From contig CAMCER010000074.1 in the NCBI GenBank assembly GCA_945873875.1, forward strand, positions 1 through 5,184: DNA of 5,184 nucleotides, given 5' to 3'. The position numbers and the translations under genes were made by a program. Under the pieces are notes generated by a model, which searched no databases, was not told the origin of the DNA, and worked only from the letters and a program-made list of their open reading frames with translations. Source of the stretch: an uncultured Clostridia bacterium. GTDB taxonomy: Bacteria; Bacillota_A; Clostridia; Peptostreptococcales; Anaerovoracaceae. Positions 1-5,184 of this stretch are shown piece by piece (the first letter of the stretch is position 1; every line of letters begins with the position of its first letter).

Positions 1-682
1 ATATCATCACATCTAAAAGCCCGTCATTGATAGACGATTCAAGAGCAAGTTTCTTGAAGCCGCCTGCGGATTTTCCATTCATGACTACCATGAAGTATAT
101 CTTTTCATCAAAGACATCATCATCTGTAATGAATTTCATGGGAAGCGGCTTTAAAGCCGGCACTTCTGATATCCCTTTAAGATAGTAGGCCATGGTCCCT
201 AAAGTGTTCTTCAGTCTCGGGTCTGTCTTCTGACTCACGTCCACCAGGTTCCCGATGGCTGCAACGTTAATGAAATATCTGTCGTTGACTTTGCCTACGT
301 CTGCTTCCACCAGATGATCTCCCAGTGCGATGTCCACCATCTTCCTCACGTCTGCCGGAACGCCGAAATTATACGCAAAGTCGTTGGCCGTCCCTGCAGG
401 GAATATAGCCAGCGGCAGATGGATGTCGTTTTTCACCATCTGGTTCACGCATACATTGATGGTCCCGTCACCGCCTGAAACGATGATCTGACGATACTCG
501 TCCTGATCTATCTCCTTCAGCGCCTGATCCAGCGGATTGCCGCTGCCGGCTCTGACCGGAGTGATCCTGAAACCCTTTTCCTGAAATTTTCCTATCACAT
601 AGTCCAGATTGTTTTTGAACGCACCGTTTCCCGAGTGCGCATTATAGAACAAAAGAACTTTGTTTTTCTTTTTCTCTCCCAT
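1..682 (-). CDS. YegS/BmrU (DagK-like) family lipid kinase, 3' end outside window
   Basis: Probable cytosolic, membrane-associated lipid kinase that phosphorylates diacylglycerol or a related lipid with ATP; the exact substrate cannot be told from sequence. Reading leftward from ATG 682-680 gives 227 residues with no stop before the window edge; relatives are about 290-310 residues, so the last quarter or so is missing. Visible motifs: N-terminal strand with YNAHSGNG (13-20, equivalent of the family's NPxSG), the nucleotide-binding signature SGGDGT (69-74), FPAGTANDFA (94-103), and NDGLLDV (219-225), which matches the conserved DG-x-x-DV segment of the C-terminal domain. The DAGK catalytic domain covers about 7-130. 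The catalytic base and end of the C-terminal domain lie off the edge. The start is supported by GAAGG at 693-689, 6 bases upstream. It lies 24 bases after the folC stop with no terminator between, so it is probably cotranscribed. Family assignment is secure; the biological role is open. Confidence 0.93.
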   Translation of the reverse strand, partial: MGEKKKNKVLLFYNAHSGNGAFKNNLDYVIGKFQEKGFRITPVRAGSGNPLDQALKEIDQDEYRQIIVSGGDGTINVCVNQMVKNDIHLPLAIFPAGTANDFAYNFGVPADVRKMVDIALGDHLVEADVGKVNDRYFINVAAIGNLVDVSQKTDPRLKNTLGTMAYYLKGISEVPALKPLPMKFITDDDVFDEKIYFMVVMNGKSAGGFKKLALESSINDGLLDVMI

Positions 683-706
683 TTCCTGCCTTCTTTCCCG
701 GTGTCT

Positions 707-2014
707 TCACTTCTCACACTTAAGCGCTCTTATGAGCTGTCCCCTTACCTGGCCTGCCAGATAAAGAGAACCTGCTATGATGAGGCATTCATCCTTCTGC
801 CGGGCCAGTGCTGTCTGCACTGCTTCCGCCGGCGATTTTATCACCTCGAAGGGAATGTTCCTTCCTTCCATATATCCAGGCCACATGTCTGCTGTCACAG
901 TCCTGGGGTTATCTATTTCTGTAAGGATGTAGCTGTCTGCGGCGGTATCGAAGACGTCCATTATGCCTTTAACGTCCTTGTCACGCAGGACGCCCACTAC
1001 CATTGATATCTTCATATCTTCTGAAAAGATATCCTTTACTGTCTCTATGAGAGCCTGGGCGCCGGATCTGTTATGTCCCCCGTCCAGTATCACCAGCGGA
1101 TCTGTGCTGATGACTTCTATCCTTGCCGGCTGGACTGCTTTTTTCATGCCTGAAAGCACCTTTTCCATATCCAGATCTACAAGGCGTCTCTGACGCAGGA
1201 CCTCAAGCGCAGCCAGGGCCGTCTTCGCGTTTTCGGCCTGATGGGCTCCCGGCATGGATATCTCAACATCTCTGTAGACTTTTCCGTCAGCAAAGAAGTC
1301 CAGGCACTGGCCTTCCAGAGATGTATCCTTTACTTCCATCTTCATCCTGCTCACGTCTGTGAGAGGGGCATTCTTCTCGTAGGATTTTTTCGCTATGACC
1401 TTCAGCGCCTCTTCATGAGCCACGTTGACTACTACCGGCACATTTTCCTTGATGATGCCGGCCTTTTCCGCCGCGATCTCCTCCAGGCTGTATCCCAGAC
1501 GCTCCATGTGGTCGTAGTCGATGGATGTTATGATGCTCACCAGCGGCTTGTCGATGACGTTGGTGGAATCGCCTCTTCCGCCAAGCCCTGTCTCAAGGAC
1601 CACGTAATCGGCATTTTTCTGGCTGAAGTAGACCAGCGCCACAGCTGTGACCACTTCAAATTCAGTAGGCGAATCATGACCTTCTGCCACCATCTCATCG
1701 CTTTTTTCTATGACCAGATCGGTTATCCTGTCCAGGTCTTCATCCGAGATCTCCTCCCCGTCGAAGACGATCCTTTCGTTGAACCGTTCGATGAAGGGGG
1801 ATATATAAAGGCCTGTACGAAAACCGTTTTCCTGAAAGACCTCATAAATGGCTCTGCAGACGGATCCCTTGCCGTTAGTGCCTGCCACGTGGATGACCTT
1901 CATGCCCTTCTGGGGACTGCCCAGTTTTTCACAGAGCATACTGATCCTCTCAAGGCCCAGGACGCTTCCGAACCTGTGGAACCCGGCTATTCGCTTTTCT
2001 GCAGCACTGCTCAT
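707..2014 (-). CDS. folC: Folylpolyglutamate synthase / dihydrofolate synthase (FolC)
   Basis: ATP-dependent Mur-ligase-like cytosolic enzyme that adds glutamates to folates and, in bifunctional forms, joins glutamate to dihydropteroate. The 435-residue length is normal. Visible in order: N-terminal GFHRFGSVLGLERI (11-24), P-loop GTNGKGS (45-51), SPFIERFNERI (72-82, close to the form I recall in the Lactobacillus casei enzyme), ETGLGGRGDSTN (141-152), DYDHMERLG (166-174), KAGIIK (184-189; the lysine at 184 lies where the family has its modified lysine), PGAHQAEN (255-262), PAR (296-298) and DGGHN (311-315) opening the C-terminal domain. DGGHN is followed by Arg where relatives usually have Pro. 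The ATG overlaps the valS stop as ATGA (2014-2011), and GAGGA at 2028-2024 lies 9 bases upstream inside valS, which suggests translational coupling. valS-folC is a common Firmicutes gene pair. Whether it keeps dihydrofolate synthase activity cannot be decided here. Confidence 0.96.
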   Translation of the reverse strand: MSSAAEKRIAGFHRFGSVLGLERISMLCEKLGSPQKGMKVIHVAGTNGKGSVCRAIYEVFQENGFRTGLYISPFIERFNERIVFDGEEISDEDLDRITDLVIEKSDEMVAEGHDSPTEFEVVTAVALVYFSQKNADYVVLETGLGGRGDSTNVIDKPLVSIITSIDYDHMERLGYSLEEIAAEKAGIIKENVPVVVNVAHEEALKVIAKKSYEKNAPLTDVSRMKMEVKDTSLEGQCLDFFADGKVYRDVEISMPGAHQAENAKTALAALEVLRQRRLVDLDMEKVLSGMKKAVQPARIEVISTDPLVILDGGHNRSGAQALIETVKDIFSEDMKISMVVGVLRDKDVKGIMDVFDTAADSYILTEIDNPRTVTADMWPGYMEGRNIPFEVIKSPAEAVQTALARQKDECLIIAGSLYLAGQVRGQLIRALKCEK

Positions 2015-2028
2015 TTCAGTTTTTCCTC
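2011..2028 (-). promoter_or_regulatory. folC: folC ribosome site inside valS with ATGA stop-start overlap
   Basis: GAGGA (2028-2024) sits in the last codons of valS, nine bases before the folC ATG (2014-2012), which overlaps the valS TGA (2013-2011). This is the classic arrangement for translational coupling of the two genes. Confidence 0.8.
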
Positions 2029-4689
2029 TATCATTGAAAGTCTCTCGCAGACCTTCTCCAGCATGTCCTTATATTTAGCCTGTTTTTCTTTTTCTTCTGC
2101 TATCTTCTTCTCCGGAGCTTTATTTACGAATCCCGGATTGCTGAGCATCTTCTCAGTCCTTGCGACTTCGCCTTCCAGTCTCTTCTTCTCCTTTGCAAGT
2201 CTTTCCTTCTCTGCCTCAAAGTCGACAAGTTCATCGAGAGGTATGAATATCTCCGCGCCGTCGATGACTGCTGTCATTACATCCTCCGGCACATCTTTTC
2301 TGTCGTCGGCAAAGGTTATCTCCGTGATGTTCGCCATATCGCAGATATATCTTCTGCCTGCTTCCAGTTTTTCACGTGCCTCTTTGGCTACGATGAACGC
2401 TGTCAGCTTCTTCTTCGGCGATGCTTCTGCCTCAGCTCTGATATTTCTTATAGCTCTTATAGCTTCCATAGCTGCGGAAAGGACTGCAGATTCTTTCTCG
2501 TATTCCTCTTCCGGAACAAATACCGGCCACTTTTCCTTTATCAGGAAGCCTTCCGGGTTATCCGGATCGGTTTCTTTAGGAAGGTATGTCCATATCTCTT
2601 CTGTTATGTACGGCATGAAAGGATGGAGCATGCGGAGCATGTCCTTCAGAGTCCTTACCAGCACGCTTCTTACTACCTTCTTATCCTCTTCATCATCGCC
2701 GTAGAGCCTGCTCTTTACTATCTCGATGTACCAGTCGCAGTACTCGTTCCAGATAACGTCATACACTCTCTGTCCGGCAAGAGCCAGATCGAATTTCTCA
2801 AAGGCGTCTGTCACATAACGCGCCGCGTCATTGACTCTGGATATCATCCACTTGTCTTCATCTTTCAGCGCTGCGCCGCCTTCTGCCATGGGCAGGAACT
2901 CGCCCTGCTCGTCCTGCAGGTTCATGATAACGAATCTGGAAGCGTTCCAGAGTTTGTTGGCGAAATTCCTTGCTGATTCAAGTCTGTCTTCCTTGAACCT
3001 CATGTCGTTGCCCGGGGTGATGCCTGTGGTCAGCATGAAGCGCAGAGCGTCAGCTCCGTACTGGTCTATGATCTCCAGCGGGTCTATGCCGTTTCCAAGG
3101 GATTTACTCATCTTGCGTCCCTGTGCGTCTCTTACCAGACCATGTACATATACGTATTTGAACGGCACATCGCCCATGACCTCCAGTCCTGAGAATACCA
3201 TCCTGACTACCCAGAAGAATATGATGTCATAACCTGTTACCAGCACATCTGTAGGGTAGAAGTACTCCAGTTCCTCTGTCTTTTCCGGCCATCCAAGTGT
3301 CGAGAAAGGCCAGAGTGCTGATGAGAACCAGGTGTCCAGCACGTCCTCATCCTGGACGATATCTGTACTTCCGCACTTAGGGCATTTATCCGGCGCATCT
3401 GATGCTACGATAATCTCGCCGCATTCCTGGCAGTAGTATGCCGGGATCCTGTGGCCCCACCACAGCTGCCTTGAGATGCACCAGTCTTTTATGTTCTCCA
3501 GCCAGTGGAGATATATCTTTTCAAATCTGTCAGGAACGTGAGTCAGGTCGCCCTTCTTCACCGCTTCTATTGCCGGCTTAGCCAGCTCTTCCATAGCTAC
3601 GAACCACTGCTCTGAGAGCATGGGCTCTACTACTGTATGACATCTGTAGCATTCGCCTACAGGGATATCCAGATCTTCGATCTTTACCAGATAACCTGCA
3701 TCCTCAAGATCCTTTACCCAGGCTTTCCTGCACTCGTAGCGGTCCATTCCTTCATATTTACCAGCCAGTTCATTCATGGTCGCGTCTTTATTGATGCATG
3801 ACGGGCTGGGCAGGTCGTGTCTCTGACCTACTTCAAAGTCGTTCATATCGTGGGCCGGCGTGATCTTTACAGCGCCTGTACCTTTGTCCGGGTCAGGGTA
3901 TTCATCTTCGATGACCGGGATAGCTTTTCCGACTATAGGCAGGATGACTTTCTTTCCTATCATACCTTCATAACGCTCATCTCCCGGTGAAACAGCAATA
4001 GCCTCATCGGCGAACATGGTCTCCGGACGGCTGGTCGCAACTACGATGCCTTCTCCGCCGTCTTCAGCAGGATATCTGAAGTACCAGTACTGGCCCTTCT
4101 TATCCTCGTGCTCGACTTCAGCATCTGACAGTGATGTGCCGCATACAGGGCACCAGTTTATCAGGCGGTTTCCTCTGTAGATCAGACCCTTCTTATACAG
4201 TCTGATGAAGAACTCCTTTACTGCGGCGTTGCAGCCTTCGTCCATGGTGAAGCGCTCTCTGCTCCAGTCACAGGAGTCTCCCAGCTTCCTGCACTGTTTG
4301 GTGATCTTTCCGCCGTATATGCGTTTCCACTCCCAGGCTCTCTCCAGGAATGCTTCTCTTCCTATATCCTCTTTTTCTTTTCCCTCGTCTTCACGGAGTT
4401 TATCGACTACCTTTACCTCAGTAGCGATGCTTGCATGGTCACTTCCCGGCAGCCACAGCGCGCTGTATCCCTGCATTCTCTTGAACCTGGTCAGGGCGTC
4501 CTGCAGAGTCTGGTCCAGAGCGTGGCCCATATGAAGCTGTCCTGTGATGTTCGGAGGCGGCATGACTATGGTGAAAGGCTTTTTATTCTTATCAACCTCT
4601 GCCCTGAATGCGCCTTTGCTCTCCCACATCTCATATATCCTGTCTTCAAAGGATTTGGGATCGTATGTTTTTGCCAGATTTTTTTCCAT
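2011..4689 (-). CDS. valS: Valine--tRNA ligase (ValRS), complete
   Basis: Class I aminoacyl-tRNA synthetase that activates valine, charges tRNA-Val and hydrolyses mischarged Thr-tRNA-Val in the cytosol. All 892 residues are present, the usual size. Seen: PPPNITGQLHMGH (44-56) with the HIGH-type signature HMGH (53-56); GSDHASIATEV (82-92); editing (CP1) domain with ATSRPETMFAD (218-228) and TGAVKITPAHDMNDFEVGQRHDLP (271-294), where Asp281 fits the conserved editing Asp; DEDVLDTWFSSALWPFS (447-463); KMSKS (526-530); anticodon-binding helical domain about 610-760; charged heptad-like C-terminal coiled coil about 820-892. Cys pairs 180/183, 347/350, 420/423 and 436/439 suggest two zinc sites. The WFSSALWPFS signature and the PPPNITG context separate it from IleRS and LeuRS. 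The ATG start gives the standard N-terminus (MEKNLAKTYDPKSFEDRIYEMW) and has AGGAG 8 bases upstream. It is the first gene of the leftward operon. Confidence 0.98.
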   Translation of the reverse strand: MEKNLAKTYDPKSFEDRIYEMWESKGAFRAEVDKNKKPFTIVMPPPNITGQLHMGHALDQTLQDALTRFKRMQGYSALWLPGSDHASIATEVKVVDKLREDEGKEKEDIGREAFLERAWEWKRIYGGKITKQCRKLGDSCDWSRERFTMDEGCNAAVKEFFIRLYKKGLIYRGNRLINWCPVCGTSLSDAEVEHEDKKGQYWYFRYPAEDGGEGIVVATSRPETMFADEAIAVSPGDERYEGMIGKKVILPIVGKAIPVIEDEYPDPDKGTGAVKITPAHDMNDFEVGQRHDLPSPSCINKDATMNELAGKYEGMDRYECRKAWVKDLEDAGYLVKIEDLDIPVGECYRCHTVVEPMLSEQWFVAMEELAKPAIEAVKKGDLTHVPDRFEKIYLHWLENIKDWCISRQLWWGHRIPAYYCQECGEIIVASDAPDKCPKCGSTDIVQDEDVLDTWFSSALWPFSTLGWPEKTEELEYFYPTDVLVTGYDIIFFWVVRMVFSGLEVMGDVPFKYVYVHGLVRDAQGRKMSKSLGNGIDPLEIIDQYGADALRFMLTTGITPGNDMRFKEDRLESARNFANKLWNASRFVIMNLQDEQGEFLPMAEGGAALKDEDKWMISRVNDAARYVTDAFEKFDLALAGQRVYDVIWNEYCDWYIEIVKSRLYGDDEEDKKVVRSVLVRTLKDMLRMLHPFMPYITEEIWTYLPKETDPDNPEGFLIKEKWPVFVPEEEYEKESAVLSAAMEAIRAIRNIRAEAEASPKKKLTAFIVAKEAREKLEAGRRYICDMANITEITFADDRKDVPEDVMTAVIDGAEIFIPLDELVDFEAEKERLAKEKKRLEGEVARTEKMLSNPGFVNKAPEKKIAEEKEKQAKYKDMLEKVCERLSMIEEKLK

Positions 4690-4702
4690 GTTCTTTTCTC
4701 CT
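4687..4702 (-). promoter_or_regulatory. valS: Ribosome binding site of valS
   Basis: AGGAG at 4702-4698 on the minus strand, 8 bases before ATG 4689-4687, is a strong Shine-Dalgarno site. It lies only six bases downstream of the foot of the leader hairpin (4709), so that structure may affect ribosome access. Confidence 0.8.
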
Positions 4703-4708
4703 CTATTT

Positions 4709-4753
4709 AATCAGCCTCCCGCGCCCTTTGCCGGCGCGGCTCCCTGATTTTTT
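4709..4753 (+). terminator. Intrinsic-terminator-like hairpin (plus strand), also a hairpin in the valS leader
   Basis: On the plus strand AATCAG (4709-4714) pairs with CTGATT (4744-4749), and CCGCGCC (4719-4725) pairs with GGCGCGG (4733-4739) around a seven-base loop. A 4 by 4 internal loop (CCTC/CTCC) separates the two stems. The structure runs straight into a T run (4748-4753) and a further T-rich stretch at 4758-4762, as in a Rho-independent terminator. Read on the minus strand the same hairpin falls within the predicted valS leader but is followed by A-rich sequence, so it should not end valS transcription. A plus-strand terminator would stop antisense transcripts leaving valS from reaching the GDSL gene. 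Confidence 0.5.
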
Positions 4754-4773
4754 CGCATTTTTCTTCAGTATAG

Positions 4774-4802
4774 ATTTTACTCTGTTTCAGTGCAGATTTC
4801 AA
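4774..4802 (-). promoter_or_regulatory. Predicted sigma-70-type promoter of valS-folC-lipid kinase
   Basis: On the minus strand a -35 box TTGAAA (4802-4797) and a -10 box TAAAAT (4779-4774) are separated by exactly 17 bases. Each box matches consensus at five of six positions. Transcription would begin near 4767 and give a leader of about 78 bases before the valS ATG. A second -10-like TATACT overlaps downstream (4772-4767) but has no well-spaced -35. Confidence 0.62.
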
Positions 4803-4823
4803 TCTTTAAGTGCCGTCTGTACC

Positions 4824-4852
4824 TTTACATGACATGCACCTGATGATACAAT
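4824..4852 (+). promoter_or_regulatory. Predicted extended -10 promoter of the GDSL hydrolase gene
   Basis: TTTACA (4824-4829) and TACAAT (4847-4852) are 17 bases apart, each five of six to consensus, and TG at 4844-4845 one base before the -10 box gives the extended -10 form. Transcription would start near 4859, only about 20 bases before the GTG. This places the alternative in-frame ATG at 4843 outside the transcript and so supports the GTG start. Its -35 is about 21 bases from the -35 of the valS promoter on the other strand. Confidence 0.65.
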
Positions 4853-4868
4853 GGATAAGTCAAAAAAC

Positions 4869-4881
4869 GAGGTGTACTGTG
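4869..4881 (+). promoter_or_regulatory. Ribosome binding site and GTG start of the GDSL hydrolase
   Basis: GAGG (4869-4872, extended GAGGTG) is followed by six bases and GTG at 4879-4881. The only other in-frame start nearby, ATG 4843, lacks a purine-rich site, so this ribosome site decides the start. Confidence 0.7.
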
Positions 4882-5184
4882 AGAATTTCGATACGTGATA
4901 GATCATTTCAAAGGACTATATGTATTCTCATCGCGATAGCTGTTGCTCTTGCGATATTTTTCGTTATCAGAGCTCACAGACAAAGCCAGGTCATCGCTGA
5001 CAATGTAGCGAAACTGGAGAAGATGGAAAAGCAGTCTCTGACGGCCAATCAGAAGGCCATAAAAGATGTGGAGCGAGCTGAGGATGTGGATGAGAACGAT
5101 CTGGAAAACGCCGACTTCAGAAAGATCTTCGAAGGCTGCGTCATTGCAGGCGACTCCATCACAGAAGGCGTGGAAGGCTACGGA
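4879..5184 (+). CDS. Membrane-anchored SGNH/GDSL-family hydrolase, N-terminal part only
   Basis: The first 102 residues are in the window, with the frame open to the right edge. Residues 1-11 are basic (VRISIRDRSFQ), 12-30 form one strongly hydrophobic segment ending in Arg31, so this is probably a signal anchor or uncleaved signal peptide with the rest outside the membrane. Residues 36-70 are charged and helical-looking, a likely linker or short coiled coil. VIAGDSITEG (88-97) is block I of the SGNH/GDSL hydrolases, with Ser93 as the expected nucleophile. The later Gly, Asn and Asp/His blocks lie beyond the window, so substrate (lipid ester, O-acetyl on sugar or peptidoglycan) cannot be judged. 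The start is GTG, preceded by GAGG at 4869-4872 with 6 bases spacing. An in-frame ATG at 4843 lies upstream of the predicted transcription start and has no ribosome site. It is transcribed divergently from valS. Confidence 0.85.
   Translation, partial: MRISIRDRSFQRTICILIAIAVALAIFFVIRAHRQSQVIADNVAKLEKMEKQSLTANQKAIKDVERAEDVDENDLENADFRKIFEGCVIAGDSITEGVEGYG

Noticed and set aside
683..706. Possible terminator or promoter between folC and the lipid kinase gene
   Set aside because: The 24 bases hold only a ribosome site; no hairpin, T run or promoter boxes are seen.
635..1006. Plus-strand open frame across the lipid kinase start and folC end
   Set aside because: Antisense to two recognised genes, with no domain and no ribosome site; a shadow frame.
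1241..2704. A 487-codon open frame on the plus strand, antisense to folC and valS
   Set aside because: It lies wholly opposite two well-conserved genes and crosses their junction, has no Shine-Dalgarno site before its ATG, and its protein is low-complexity Ser/Phe-rich of the kind produced by reading the complement of Glu/Lys-rich codons.
4544..4832. Several short plus-strand open frames over the valS 5' end and the intergenic region
   Set aside because: They mirror the valS N-terminus and read through the GC hairpin; no ribosome sites and no recognisable protein.
4843..4878. Alternative in-frame ATG start 12 codons upstream for the GDSL hydrolase
   Set aside because: No purine-rich site precedes it and it lies inside the predicted promoter, whereas GTG 4879 has GAGG at good spacing.
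4851..4898. A 15-codon upstream frame (ATG 4851, stop TGA 4896-4898) overlapping the GDSL start, as a possible leader peptide
   Set aside because: The ATG overlaps the predicted -10 box and lies before the predicted transcription start near 4859, and no ribosome site precedes it.
1..5184. CRISPR arrays, insertion sequences, tRNA or rRNA genes, defence genes
   Set aside because: No repeated spacers, terminal inverted repeats with a transposase, tRNA-like cloverleaf or rRNA segments were seen; almost all bases are accounted for by the four genes.

Overview
The window looks like a piece of a chromosome from an anaerobic low-to-mid GC Bacillota, most likely a member of the Clostridia. The evidence is the close fit of the valyl-tRNA synthetase to clostridial-type sequences (GSDHASIATEV segment, extra Cys pairs, long C-terminal coiled coil), frequent AGA/AGG and ATA codons, strong purine-rich Shine-Dalgarno sites, and the valS-folC gene order that is common in Firmicutes. 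I cannot name the genus from sequence alone.

Layout. Positions 4689 down to 1, on the minus strand, hold a tight three-gene run: valS (complete), folC (complete, starting inside the valS stop through an ATGA overlap), then after 24 bases a YegS/BmrU-type lipid kinase gene cut off by the left window edge. No terminator was seen between them, so they probably form one transcript that leaves the window on the left. The 189-base gap at 4690-4878 is a divergent control region. It holds a good promoter for valS, a good extended -10 promoter for the rightward gene, and a GC-rich hairpin inside the valS leader that reads as an intrinsic terminator only on the plus strand. From 4879 to the right edge runs the start of a membrane-anchored SGNH/GDSL hydrolase gene on the plus strand, also incomplete.

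Function. ValS charges tRNA-Val. FolC makes and polyglutamylates folates, which feed one-carbon metabolism including initiator-tRNA formylation. The lipid kinase acts on membrane lipids such as diacylglycerol. The first two are core genes that are commonly linked. The third may be present only by operon inclusion. The divergent GDSL protein probably acts at the cell surface.

This is mainly an ordinary housekeeping region, and I found no evidence of a new multi-gene system. The points most worth checking are the strand-asymmetric hairpin in the valS leader, the apparent lack of a T-box before valS, and the identity of the membrane-anchored hydrolase.
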